Assembly (NCBI RefSeq): GCF_000165425.1
Contig: NW_001799178.1
Span: forward strand, 310,001-374,000
Reading direction: 5' to 3'
Source: Paramecium tetraurelia
Taxonomy: Eukaryota > Ciliophora > Oligohymenophorea > Peniculida > Parameciidae
DNA length: 64,000 nucleotides
Part shown: in pieces, positions 13,300 to 24,422 of the stretch
Position numbering within the stretch: position 1 is the first letter of the stretch
Layout of the letters: the number at the start of each line of letters is the position of its first letter
Position numbers and translations under genes: made by a program
Notes under the pieces: model-generated
What the model saw: only the letters and a program-made list of their open reading frames with translations
What the model was told of the DNA's origin: nothing
Databases searched by the model: none

Positions 13300-14835
13300 T
13301 CATTTTTAAACTTTAGTTAAAATTGAATACATCGCATTGATATGACAAAGTGTCTATTTCTACAAACTTTTAATAATAAACTCTCTTGAATAGCCAAATT
13401 ACTCTATTTAAGAAATGACTCTCAAATCTAGGTTAGAATTCTATGTAGACACTTTATTCGATTTCAAATTTAACTCTTTAAGCCAAGGATGATTCAGAAT
13501 TTCAGTTGATGTCATTCTCAATTTAGGATTCACATTTAATATTGACTTTATAAGATCTAATAGACGTATTAATTTAAAATTACCAACAGCATCATTTGAT
13601 AAGTTTAATTTCTTCATTTCCATAAAATTAAGCAAGCCATTTTAAATATTGTGATTTAGCTCATTCATATTATTTCCTTTGAATGGTACTTTTCCAACAA
13701 GCAAAATGTAAAGTAATACCCCTGAACTCCATATATCACTTGCAAAACCTTCATATCCTGTTTTATTGGATATAACTTCTGGTGCCAAATAAGCAGGAGT
13801 TCCACATTATTCCAATATCTTTTAGCCTTTGATAATTTGTCTACTCACTCCAAAATCACATATCTTTATTTACTCCCCCTAAAGTAGTATGTTATCTAAT
13901 TTAATATCTCTATGCAGGATATTATGACTTTAAAGTATCTATAAAGCTAAAATCAATTGACTAAATAGATTCTTAGCCTACCCTTCTGGAATAGGCTTCT
14001 CTTTGGTCCATTTCATCAAATCTCCTCCTTCAACATATTCCATTATGATATAGATCTGTTTTTTTGTCTCGAAGACTTCAAAAAGTGAAGCAAACTATTG
14101 GTATTACTAAAGGATTTTCATGAGTGTAATTTCCTTAAAAATAGATATATTTAAGAAATTACTAACAACAATCTTTTTTTAGCACTTTCTGTTTTAAGAG
14201 TTGATTTTTCAATTATTTTCATGGCCACCTTTGCTCCTGTTAATATTTGGATACCCAAGCATACTTTTGCAAATGCTCCCTTGCCTATCACGTAGCAGAG
14301 CTATCTTACTAAGGTTAGAGATGCGATACCTTATAAAAATCAGGTGTTGTGATTGGAATGCGTTTCTTTGTCTTGACAGTATATGCAATTCGGTTGGCAA
14401 GAATGATTCGTTCTTTCATAATGTCTTCAGTTGTTGGAAACTGGATATCGGGTAATTGTAGCATGAAATCTTGGCAATCCAATAGTTCAGTCTCCATTCT
14501 GCCAAAATCAGGTAGCATCTTTGGAAAGCTCTCTTCTTTGCTGATTTGGCTGTTGGAACGTGATTTTTGAGTTGTTTGCTAACTTCTCGAAGTTGCTTTA
14601 TTTCCAAGATCAATTTTCACTTTTCCCAATTTCGAAACTGGTTTTGAATTAGACATAGAGACTGACTCTGAATTTTTGGTAGGAGCAGGCAATCTAAGAA
14701 TTAAAATTGCTATGCTACTTAATGGCTGGACATTATTTGCTTACAGATCTAGAGCGGTCTGTTGAATTCTTGGAAACCTAATTTGAGATACTCCTAGTAC
14801 GAGTGTTAGTAGATTAAGTGTTAAAATTGATGCAT
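13300..14835 (-). CDS. Ser/Thr protein kinase, CAMK group
   Basis: Full kinase domain: P-loop [12 protein letters not shown] lysine, HRDIKLDN catalytic loop, DFG magnesium loop, GTPAYLAPE activation segment, and the [17 protein letters not shown] end of the C-lobe near 13,500. After the kinase domain a helical stretch of about 45 residues ([12 protein letters not shown]...) resembles the UBA-like segment of AMPK/SNF1-related kinases; I infer an autoregulatory role. The N-terminal 120 residues or so are Ser/Thr/Lys-rich. Introns: about 29 nt near 14,301-14,329, just before the P-loop, and about 29 nt near 14,140-14,168. The start is unsure: the ATG at 14835 gives an open frame with two small introns near 14,770-14,810; another ATG lies at 14867. 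It converges with the K+ channel gene; the gap is 49 bp. Confidence 0.85.
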
Positions 14836-14867
14836 TTGACAGAGATATGTTTTTTCAGTTGATTCAT

Positions 14868-15104
14868 TTTATAACAGATAAATTTTAATTATTCTAAATC
14901 GCGCAACTCAAACTATCCCAAATAGCACTAACCATAAAATAAAAAATCAGTGAAAAACTTATTACAACTATGGGTTTGAATGATGTTTATCAATTCATCT
15001 ATATTAAATTACATATAAATATCTAATTGATTTATTGATTTGAATAGATCAAATGAGTCTCTTTCATATGGTAAGAGTATTTATAAAAATTATGAAAATA
15101 AAAG
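14868..15104. other. Intergenic gap
   Basis: About 240 AT-rich bases between the 5' end of the kinase gene and the 3' end of the EF-hand gene, both on the minus strand. It should hold the kinase promoter. Nothing else seen. Confidence 0.4.
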
Positions 15105-16643
15105 TCATATATCTAAGAATTCTTATAAGGATAGTCTCCCATCTTTGTCTTTATCGTAAGCATTGATAAGAAGCATTGCTTCATGATGGGTGTATCTAAG
15201 CCCGCTTTCATAAAGATATTATTGAAGCTAAATCTAATACAAGTACATACATCTGAAACTCCTATAAAATTGTCTCTTGTAATGCCATCAATTTTATTGA
15301 ATAATTGAATGTCTGCATTTAATTTCACTGGAATTAATTACAATAAAGTTAATAGTTCAATCAGTAATTCAATAGTCTAATTGCTAAATAGCTCACTCAT
15401 CTTTTTCTTATATCCATCCTCACTTGGTTATCTTGTATTGAGTATTTCAGCAAAATTAGCAGATTAAGGTTGAAGCAGAATTAAAAAATCATGATATGTC
15501 AGTTAGTCACTGTTGAATCTATTAAAAATGTGCATACTTTAACCTGCCTTTTAATTAAGTAAAGTGTCAATTTCTTCTTTTCCTATTGATCCTTTGCTAT
15601 AAACATCCAAGGTTCTAAAAGCATCCAAAGCATTAAAATCTTTTTACAATGCTAGCTATTTTTTTATTTTTTCTATCTTAATTTCTTTATCCATGAGATA
15701 TTCAATAATTTCTTAAGGCTACTTTGATTTAATTTTTGATTAAGTATTAGCAGTCTTTTTATTGGTTTGTACTTCTATAATCTTTTTCTTCTCACTTTCT
15801 CCTTCTTATTTTTTTGAAGTCACTTTCCCTCTAACACCTTATTTTTGAGTTTAAGGCGTAGCCACTTTTTTTTTAGATTTTTACCTTTGCATCAAATTTC
15901 TTTTTTGAGGAGATACATTCATAAATCTAGCTGTTTTTTTCAGAGATTCCTTTTTATCCGTTGTCTTAATTGAATTCTAGACTTGTATTTACTTTTTAGG
16001 AGTTACAAATGCAGAACAGGATTAGTTTTCCTATTTGTTTTTGGTTTGCTTATTCAGGACAAGGACCCAATTCTTTAACAATAATAAATCAATTTAACCA
16101 TCGCCATAAAAGTCTAATCTCTTGACCATAGCATCGATTTCATCTTGATAGACAAATAATCTTTCCTTTTTAAACAAGGATTCAATATCTTCTCTAGTTC
16201 CATCAGTTAATTTATCTATTGATTAGGGAGGAAGCAAATTATTCATTAAGACAATCTCTAAGCTAATATGTTTTGCTATTTCCTTTAAGCATTCATTGGA
16301 TTAGTAGGATTGTTAATCTGAGTGAGAGATATAATCTCTTAACAGCTGATTTGTTGGAAGTAGAAATCTTAAGAAATCTACATATTTAAATTCTGGCTTG
16401 TAGAATAATATGCCACATTCCTTGAGAGTGTGCAAATAGCCAAATCGATGTAGGAAAACTTATATTGTTTATGCTGTGATGTAACCCTAAAAATCATAAC
16501 TATCACAATACATCATTAAGTTGATCAATTTATTTAAAAGCCTGGTAAGGATGAAAAGTAGGGAATTTAGTTAGAAATTACCTACTTATTTCGATGGTTC
16601 TTTCGATTTTTGCACATTCCATTAGAAAATCCAATAATTCCAT
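15105..16643 (-). CDS. EF-hand calcium-binding protein
   Basis: About 490 residues. The clearest Ca2+ loop is at the C-terminus, DKDKDGRLSLQE, eight codons before the TGA at 15105-15107. Weaker or degenerate EF-hand loops are seen at DFYGDGQIDLLL near 16,090 and DVYSKGSIGKEE near 15,590. Between the second and third hands lies a Lys/Gln/Ser-rich linker of about 110 residues containing repeated PQK-type motifs. The start is ATG 16643 (MELLDFLMECAKIERTI). Introns: about 40 nt near 16,550-16,590 and 23 nt near 15,226-15,248, the second being necessary to join IGVSD to LQQYLYESG. The closest analogues are multi-EF-hand ciliate cytoskeletal proteins, but I cannot name an orthologue. Function beyond Ca2+ binding unknown. 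Confidence 0.78.
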
Positions 16644-16942
16644 TTAAACAAACAAAATAAATATTAGTATTAGAGGCTAATAATTTACATAAAACATAGC
16701 TAGTTCTTGTTTAAAATGTTTACATTATTTAAGTAGAATTGTTTTAAGGGAAATTCGATCAAATACAGGGTTGATTTCATTTACTTTTCATAATGAAAAT
16801 TTAAGAACTGAAGAACTTTTTGTTCTCTTTAATTCAGACGCAAAGTGAATATTGTTTAAGGATTGAGTCTAGGTGTAGAGAAGAATAGTCTGAATGATAA
16901 ATTTAAGATAATATATTCATAACAAATTTGATTAATAAAGAA

Positions 16943-18292
16943 ATGAAGAGAAACAACAGTTCTTTTGGATAATAAGAAGCTGTTTACCATATTTCAAAAC
17001 CAAATTCAATGTAAGAAATAAATTGTAAGACATTTAAAATACATAAGCATCAATCTGCATAAGTTAGGGTTATTAATAGAATAGTTCATTAAATTAGTTA
17101 TATGCAAATAGGTTCCTAGGCGAATGGAACGAGGATATGTATACAGTTACAAGAAAATACGTACCCACATACACTAATGGTTTGAATTTATACACTACAT
17201 ATTGTTCTCCACAAAATCCGATTGCTACTATTGTGATCATACATGGCTATGGGGATCATTCAGGGAGATATTTTCATGTATTCTATCCTATTAATCTGAT
17301 TAGGTTGCTGATGAGTATGCTAAATTAGGCTTTTAGGTTATTCTGTATGACTAAAGAGGATTCGGAAATTCTGGAGGAATTAGAAGTCATGGTCACATCA
17401 AATAGATGCACCAAGATCTAGAATGCATCCTATTGACCATAGAAAGATCCTAACCAATCTTCTTACAATGCTAATCATTGGGAGCTGCAGTTGGATTAAG
17501 TTTTTGTATTTCGAATCCCTCCTTGATTCTTTAAGGAGTCATAGTTGTTAACCCATATCTGAAATTTGCTTAGAAATACGGAATCCTCAAGAAGATGCTA
17601 CTAACATTGATGAATAAGATGATTCCAGTAAAATACAAATAAATCATAGGGATTGATGGTCAATTCCTATATAGATTTTGGGCATTGCAGTAAAAATAAC
17701 AATGTCATCAAAACAGTAGCTGAGGATAGTCTAGTCCAGCCATTTATGAGTATTGGGATGGCTTATAATATATTGTAACTAGAATAGTATATATTGCCTA
17801 ATGTACAATCGTAAAGAATTGCTCAATCCTTTTAGATTTGCTTAACCACTCTTAATTTTACATGGCAAAGAGGACAAAGTGGCTAGTCATATGAATTCAG
17901 TTGAGCTTTATCGACTTGCTGGATCAAAGGATAAAACCTTAAAGTTGTTCGATAAAGGATTCCATGAATTGCAAAATGATATTGAATTTGAGAGAGTCAA
18001 AAACCTAATAACCACCTGGTGTCAGAAATAAATAAACAAAGATAAAAGAATAAGTATTCTTTATATCGATTTAACCTAAGGCTATTTTAGAGAGTTAAAC
18101 CATGGTTTGGTAGCAAAACACACGAATAGTACAAAAATGATTCTTGTTTAATGGATATTGATATATTTTATGTTGAGAAAGTATTAATTATACCTTTAAA
18201 TTAGTAAAATGAAAAATCTTGGAGGATTAGCACGATTTGTTTGTATACTAGCTTTAATGATTGCATCACTGATTGTACACATTAGGTGGTGA
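16943..18292 (+). CDS. Monoglyceride-lipase-like serine hydrolase (alpha/beta fold)
   Basis: Alpha/beta hydrolase of the MGLL/lysophospholipase class. Seen: oxyanion motif HGYGDHSGR near 17,240, GFGNSGG near 17,355 (family GHG.S.G), nucleophile elbow CQSLGAA near 17,470, likely catalytic Asp in LILHGKEDK near 17,870 and His in DKGFHELQND near 17,960. These fit the family's Ser-Asp-His triad. A 26-nt intron lies at about 17,278-17,303 and a 23-nt intron near 17,098-17,120 links an N-terminal exon beginning at ATG 16943; if that exon is wrong the start is ATG 17137. The exon structure around 17,640-17,680 is unresolved. The frame remains open past the usual end to TGA at 18290-18292 and would add a C-terminal hydrophobic helix (LARFVCILALMIASLIVH); that tail is tentative. 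Confidence 0.75.
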
Positions 18293-18601
18293 TTTATGAT
18301 TTTTATCTATTAAATTATGATGTAGCATTTTTTCTAAATTTATTTTATATGATAAATGGTAAAAGTATTCCACCAAAAATACAACACTACTAATTTAAAA
18401 GTTATAATATTGGGCTATTTGAGTTTAAATCAGTTTTACCAAAATTTCATTTAATTTTTATAATTAAATCTTTTTGATATCAGAATTTATGATATAGAAT
18501 ATTTTAATTTAATTAGAAGAAAATAATTCTGTTTATTCAAATTTGAAAGGCAAAATAATAATATTTATGATTCCAATATTAAAATTATAAAATAATTAAT
18601 A
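18293..18601. other. Intergenic gap
   Basis: 309 AT-rich bases between two plus-strand genes. Probably the promoter of the RING gene. No repeat or RNA gene recognised. Confidence 0.4.
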
Positions 18602-19024
18602 ATGTCAAATTTAGAAAACTTAATCAATAACTAAGAAGAGTAGTATGAATACAATAATGAAGATGATTTTGATTTTGATTTTGAAAATTTAGAGATGCCA
18701 TAGTTAGTAAGAAGAAATGGTGCTATTCAATAAGAAAATGTTTAAGGATACATAATCCTTGGCAACATGATAGATAAAATGTTTAAAGAGGAAGCATGTC
18801 CAATTTGTTTAAGTGAAGATGAAGAACTGTACCCGTTGTTTTGTGGTCATACTTTTTGCTAAAATGACATCAATAATTTGCTAACGGACTCCCAATCTAA
18901 GCAGAATGTCGTCTGTTGTCCTATATGCCGATAATACTAATTTATTGAGTCATTTAAAAAGTTATAGGAACTAAAAATTGCTTCAATAAATACAATTTAA
19001 AAAGACAACAATGTAACCTGTTGA
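18602..19024 (+). CDS. Small RING-finger protein, copy 1
   Basis: 140 residues, no intron needed. The N-terminus is acidic (Asp/Glu/Phe-rich), then a RING finger: CPIC at about residue 74, CGHTFC, and CCPIC. The position that normally holds the sixth zinc ligand (CxxC after the His) is Asp in FCQND, so the finger is a C3HCD-type variant. RING proteins are usually E3 ubiquitin ligases; activity here is inference. Its near neighbour at 19741 has the same layout (MS start, acidic patch, RING with Asp in the same place), so the two look like diverged tandem duplicates. Stop TGA 19022-19024. Confidence 0.8.
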
Positions 19025-19314
19025 AATTTAAACTGAAAATTTTGTTTTTGTATAGATAGTTATAGCCAATTAATAACTTATTTCCTCTTCAAATGTTTTA
19101 ATCTTCTATTTAAATTGAACCGGTGTTAAAATAAAATAAATTTTTATTATTTTATATCAAAACACGCATTATTCTTACCAAAAATTTTAAGAAAAAGAAA
19201 CTAAAACGCCTCCCCCTCCCTAAATTTTATCATATATTACTTCTTACACAAAGGGGTTTTTGTCAAAGTACTTTAAATTTTTCATAAAATTTATAAAAAT
19301 TTCTCCTAATTAAA

Positions 19315-19740
19315 ATGCCGAATTTAAGGATTATTCCAATAAAAGAACAATTTTAATAGAATTTACCTTTAAATGTAGAAGGCAGCGACGATTTTACATC
19401 CATTTCACCTGATAATTTGTTAAATATCGTGAAGAATTAATCTATGCTTTTCTTTTCTAATTTAAAGTTAAGCATTGGTATAGTGGATGCTTATTTCTAT
19501 TCATAGTCATAGCTGGGTTAAAAGTTAAATATTAGTAATTTCTTATTAATAGCTAATTAGTAGCTCAAAACAGCTAAATCCATTTAAATTTTATTATTTC
19601 CTCATTTGGGGTATCATTTAAAAAGATTTATCTGTATGGAATACAATATAGAGACTTTTTAAAGTGATTTAAAATTCTGTTTTATCACAATAAATATAAA
19701 AATATTGAAATAATTTAATTATCAACTGATAAGTTAATAA
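19315..19740 (+). CDS. Open frame of unknown status upstream of RING copy 2
   Basis: From ATG 19315 a frame of 142 codons (starting MPNLRIIPIKEQF) stays open and runs, without a TGA, straight into the frame of the next RING gene at 19741. Either it is an N-terminal extension of that RING protein, or a separate small gene whose 3' end uses an intron I did not find, or a chance open frame. With only TGA as a stop in AT-rich DNA, a run of this length arises by chance fairly often. The RING protein's own ATG at 19741 is supported by comparison with copy 1, which makes the extension less likely. No domain recognised. Confidence 0.3.
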
Positions 19741-20133
19741 ATGAGTTAGCTGTTCTCAAATACTACTAATAATGAAAATATTATATAAGAGGATGAAGAT
19801 TTATCTGATTATGATGATGTAGAACTTCCAAGAATGCAAAGGATGAATGCTTTAATTGTCATTGAGTAGAAAATAGAATAATAAATCCAGAATTTTGTTC
19901 CTAAAAAATATACTAAAATTTATTATTCTGAAAATTGTCCAATATGTTTAGAAAAAAAATAACTTATTCCCCTAGAATGTGGACATACCCTTTGTTTTGA
20001 AGATTTTTAAGAATTAATCACTTAGGCAAGAAAGGAAAATCGAAATATTTCATGCTGTATTTGTAGAACTGAACTGAATCCCTGTGTTTAATCGAATAAC
20101 TAGTTGTAAGATTCTCTCGTAATTGTCAGATGA
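19741..20133 (+). CDS. Small RING-finger protein, copy 2
   Basis: 130 residues. An acidic N-terminal stretch (EDEDLSDYDDVE) is followed by a RING finger with CPIC, CGHTLC and CCIC. As in copy 1, the residue two after the HTLC-F-E step is Asp where a Cys ligand is expected (LCFED). The shared departure in both copies suggests an ancestral variant of the zinc site, not damage. Start chosen at ATG 19741 because copy 1 begins equivalently; the frame is open further upstream to 19315. Stop TGA 20131-20133. Likely an E3 ubiquitin ligase by family; substrate unknown. Confidence 0.75.
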
Positions 20134-20188
20134 AAACGTTGTAAATGGGCTTGATTATTTCTATTAGATAATAATTTATATAAGATTA

Positions 20189-22427
20189 ATGTTTCATTAA
20201 AAATAATCAAATAGACCTATAAAAGAAATTAACCAAGAAAAATGCTTGAATTGCAACAAGTATATAAATTCTACTCTGCTCCGTAATCATCAAGCTATTT
20301 GTGCTGTGACTATATCCCACAAGGATTAAGAAATGTTGGATGAGCATTTAGCTATGCTTATTCAATAAAATAAAATAGAATCTAAGATATTTATGTAGCC
20401 AAACCCCCCTGATACTCTGCAATAATTTACAAATTAACACGAATTTTAGGTCGAAAAGAGGGAAGTTCCAGCTTAAATAAAAAATGTTTTCTAGTCCAAT
20501 AAGCCGATAGCCTAATGTAGAGATGTTAACTATAGACAAGTAAGAATGCATTAAAAAAACCTAGGATTAAATAGTATATAATGGCGATTTAAAATTCTAA
20601 TAGAATGAATTAAAAAATAAACACAACATCTCTATTTAAGAATACGTTGAAAACACCACATAAAAAACGGATTAAAATCCATAATAAACCTAATAAAATG
20701 TGGTATTTAATACAGCCTAATCTTAAGCTTAAGCTTTTAAAAATTTATAAAAATGTGCTATTTAATAAGTGTAATAATAAGATCTTGCTTAAAGAGATCC
20801 TAATTATTAAAAATTTAATCAAATTCAAACTAATCTTGAAAATCACCCAGCAGGGAATCCTTAAATAAATATTTAGCAAAGTAGAAACGATCATATCATT
20901 AATAATAATTAAAATTCAAGAAATTTTCAAGTTCAAAAATAATAATAACCAAGAGCTCTTTTGTAAACTAATCGTATATATTTAAATGAAGAATTTAATA
21001 CAAATAGATAAATATCAGAAGAGAAAAAAATAGAGAATAGTTAATTCGATCCAGATAATTAATTTAATTAATTCAATTAATTTAATGATCTATATATTAA
21101 TTAAATGAATTAAGATTATCCATAAAATAGTCATTATGAAAAACAATCAATAAAGGATAAATATTCCAATTAAGATGCTCATTAATATCATTAATACCAA
21201 GATGTTTAATCGAATTAAAAAGTTATTCCCTCTGATTACTATTAGCTTAGAAAACCTAGAATATTTCAACCAATTCCAAATGAATAATAATATTAAAAGC
21301 CTCCATAATAATAATAATAATATTATTAAGTATAATAATATAAATAATAATAATAATAGTAATAATAATAGTATTAATAATAGTAATAATAATATTAATA
21401 ATAATCGTAATAGTAATAATAATAGCAATAGTAACTGTAATAATAATAATTGTAGTAATTGTAATAACAGAAATAATAATTATAGCAGTAATAGTAGAAA
21501 TAACATTAATAATAAAAATAATAGTCATAATAGTAATAATAATAGTAATAATAGCAGTAATAGTAATAGTAGCAGTAATAGTAGTAGTAGTAATAGCAAT
21601 AGCAGCAAAATTAACAATAATAGAAATAATAGTCATAAAACCAATAGCAATAGAACAATTAATAATTCTAACAACAATAATAATAATAGTAGCCATAAAA
21701 ATAAGCTCAAATTTAATAAGGTCAGAAAGAATAACATTAAAACCCCTAATTATAGCATGATAGATATTCTAAATAACATGTTTAAAATAAAATTAACTCA
21801 GAAGAATCAAAAAATATTGATTTCCAAAATTAGCAATAAATAATAGTTAAATAAATTATTTTAGAGGAAAGACCTCCGATCTAAAAAGTTAGCATTGATT
21901 ATAAAAATATCTAGAATGTTAGAAGGAACGAACCTTATACCTATTAAAAGTACTAAAATAAATAGAGGTATTTATGCATCCTTATAAAAAGTTAAAAATA
22001 ACCTCCTATTAGATAAGAGTAAAATAAAAAAAAGGCTAATTCATCTAATAAGAATAGAACAATAAATGAAGACATAGTTTATAAATAATTTGAATACATA
22101 CCAGGCATGACTCTTACTGATGACCTCGTGAATTAAATGTCTCCTGAAGAAATTTATGAATTGTTTACTCAATTAGATTTAGATAATTAAGTTGGACTGA
22201 CAAGCTAAATAGATTTATTAGATTACAAAAGAGTTTAAATAAATATCACGGATAGTTGCACTATTTGCATGGATGATATATAACCCCAAAAGGAAGCTTT
22301 CGATGTAAGGTTGGATTGCAATCATCAATTCCACTATGATTGTATCAGGTAATGGTTGATGAAATAAAAATTCTGCCCAGTTTGTAAGGAATTTGTAGAC
22401 TTTACGAATTACTAAAATCTTGAATGA
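20189..22427 (+). CDS. Gln-rich protein with C-terminal RING-H2 finger
   Basis: About 725 residues. N-terminal zinc-finger-like motif CLNCNKYINSTLLRNHQAIC (CxxC...H...C) at about residue 20. A long Gln/Asn-rich region follows; between about 21,300 and 21,700 the frame is almost pure Gln, written mainly with TAA and TAG. The C-terminus is a classical RING-H2: CTICMDD, CNHQFHYDCI, CPVC near 22,260-22,390. Introns: 25 nt at about 20,544-20,568 and 24 nt at about 21,968-21,991; both restore the frame that links the zinc finger, the Gln tract and the RING. Read one base off, the tract looks like an Asn/Ser-rich protein, but that frame lacks any domain and does not reach the RING. Likely E3 ubiquitin ligase; the Gln tract may drive condensation (inference). 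Stop TGA 22425-22427. Confidence 0.82.
21297..21700. repeat. AAT/AGT trinucleotide-rich tract (poly-Gln coding)
   Basis: About 400 bp of imperfect AAT, AGT and AAC triplets. In the gene's frame these read TAA, TAG and CAA, all Gln in this code. The mixture of TAA, TAG, CAA and CAG means the DNA repeat is impure although the protein tract is nearly uniform. Confidence 0.85.
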
Positions 22428-22533
22428 TTAATAAAACAAATAAATTATTTTTAAATTTGTATGACGCACATTTATTTTAGTAATAAGTATTCTTTTGAAA
22501 AAAATAAAATATAATATAAATTTGAAATTGGAT

Positions 22534-23714
22534 ATGCAATAGATTTCTCCAGAGGTTGAGCACTACCTACAAGAAGCAGTAAAGCCACTCCTTGAGAAAA
22601 TTGAGGAATTAAAATAAAAGGATTAGTAGAATGAAGATCAGATCAAATTTTTGATTGGAGAAATCGGTCAACTCAAGACATTAGTCTCTACTCTGAAGCC
22701 AGTTGAGGATAAAAGTATCACGATAATAATTATAATTAGAATAAGGAAAGTAATAATAGAAACAAGAAAGTAATGGTAACAATAATGGTAAAAATGATTA
22801 TATCTGGAAAATTAGATCATAAAAAGCCAGATCGCCCTCAAACAGCAATTTAACAAAAACCTGAGCAAAATAAATAAAAGGAACAAAAGCCATAAACTGG
22901 AAACAAGAATTTAAGCCAAAGCGTAGTAGTAGATAAGTCAACTAAGAATGAAGCGGAAAACAGTAAATTGATCATTAAAACTTAGCTACTTCTAAATCTC
23001 CAAGATAATCTGTCGAAAAACAAACTAAAACTACATAATAACAATAGTAGTAACCTCAATAGCCTAAACCTAAACCTGCTAAGTAACCAGAATAAAAGGA
23101 CTAAAAGGAAACAAAGACTTCCAATTAAGGTATATCCTAAATTTGATTTAGATTAACCGTAAAAATAAGCAAATAATCAGAAGGAAGATAAGAAGGATGA
23201 TAAAAATAAACCAAATAAATAACCTTAAGCTCCATAAACAGATAAAACTAAAGAGCCACCTAAAAAGAATGAAAAACAACCAGAATAGAAATCAAATGGA
23301 GCATAAAAAACTACAAATCCTAAATAGCCAGAAAAAAAAGTGGAAGCCAAATAAGATGATAAAAAAATAGTTAAAAAAGGTTCAAAGGTTGTATCTTAAG
23401 GTGGAAATTAACATTAAACTGATGAATAATTCTAATAACAACAATAGAAAGCATCAGTACCTTAAGAATAGCATTCAGCTGAGAAATCCTCTAAAGAAAC
23501 CCATTCTGAATAGAATGAACAATAATAAGAAAATCATTAAGAATTAGTTAATGAATAATAGGAAGTTGTTTAACATTAAGAAGAATAGAACTAATTTTAG
23601 AATAATAACCATTAAGAACATAAAGAGGATGAAGATTTGTTAGCCGATGATCATTAGAATGAAATTTAAAAAAGCGAACCAATCTAGGAGAATCAATAGC
23701 AGGATATGTTTTGA
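22534..23714 (+). CDS. Lys/Gln/Glu-rich disordered protein
   Basis: About 380 residues. A short N-terminal amphipathic or coiled-coil segment (VEHYLQEAVKPLLEKIEEL, residues 6-24) is followed by a highly charged region rich in Lys, Gln, Pro and Glu, for example repeated KPQ, PKQP and EQ motifs, ending in an acidic Gln-rich tail before TGA 23712-23714. A short intron near 22,710-22,735 is needed, and at least one more in 22,830-23,130 where the best reading changes frame. No known domain. Composition resembles ciliate cytoskeletal or granule linker proteins, but I cannot assign a function. Start ATG 22534, about 100 bp after the previous stop. Confidence 0.6.
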
Positions 23715-23928
23715 GTTTATTAAAAGTTATAGTGGAGAAAATACATTATATTATTATAAATATATATATATTTGCAAGCTGATTATATGCAAAGTGATTA
23801 TTAATTAAGTAGATTTAGAGATAATGATGGTATGATGGATTTTAAGTCAGATGTATTGTTTTATTTTAGAATAGTTTTTATAAAGGATTCAAAAGAATAA
23901 TTTAAGAATGTAAGTGTCTGAGAGAAAA

Positions 23929-24375
23929 ATGAAAGATGGAACTATTAAACAAAAAGTCAGATTTACTCCCATGTCTACAGCCGATTATATTGGGGCTTGG
24001 GCAATCGCAATGTTAAAGAGTCTAATCTTGATATTTTTTTTGTTTATTGCCTACTAAATTTATTAGGATATTTAAGCTAATATAGAGATTTCAAAGACAA
24101 AGACTATGATTGAGATGAAAAATTGTGGAGTAGAATATGAATAAAATTAATGTTCAGAACACTTTTTTATTGATTCAATGGCCTAAAGATGCAAGGAGCT
24201 GGAAATTTGTATCAATTAAGATATCGAAATGAAAGTAAGAACTAAACAGCTTTGGCTTAAGGTACTTGGAAATTCATTCGAAAATATATTCGAAGACCTT
24301 TCATACAAGACTTGTGTAATGCTTACTTTAATTGCAATTACCCTAAGTGTCGTATTTATTAAATATTAATCATGA
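23929..24375 (+). CDS. Brl1/Brr6-family nuclear envelope protein
   Basis: 148 residues with the Brl1/Brr6 architecture: a transmembrane helix (LKSLILIFFLFIAYQIY, residues 34-50), a lumenal domain with four Cys spaced as in the family (Cys in MKNCGVEYEQNQC, RCKEL and ICINQD), the NSFENIFEDLSYKT block that matches the family's 'NsFvepisyKt', then a second hydrophobic helix (VMLTLIAITLSVVFIKY). In yeasts these proteins act in nuclear pore assembly and membrane lipid balance, and they are confined to organisms with closed mitosis, which fits a ciliate. Start ATG 23929 is conservative; an upstream ATG at about 23,787 could add an exon via short introns. TGA 24373-24375; the next gene starts within 50 bp. 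Confidence 0.82.
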
Positions 24376-24422
24376 ATATAACTCAGTTTTTTAATATTTG
24401 TTCTCAATTTTAATATCATTAA

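Noticed and set aside
21175-21843. Asn/Ser-rich open frame on the plus strand, with Ile-rich and Leu-rich frames on the minus strand over the same tract
   Set aside because: All are other-frame readings of the AAT/AGT triplet tract that encodes poly-Gln in the RING-H2 gene. Only the Gln frame links to recognisable domains on both sides.
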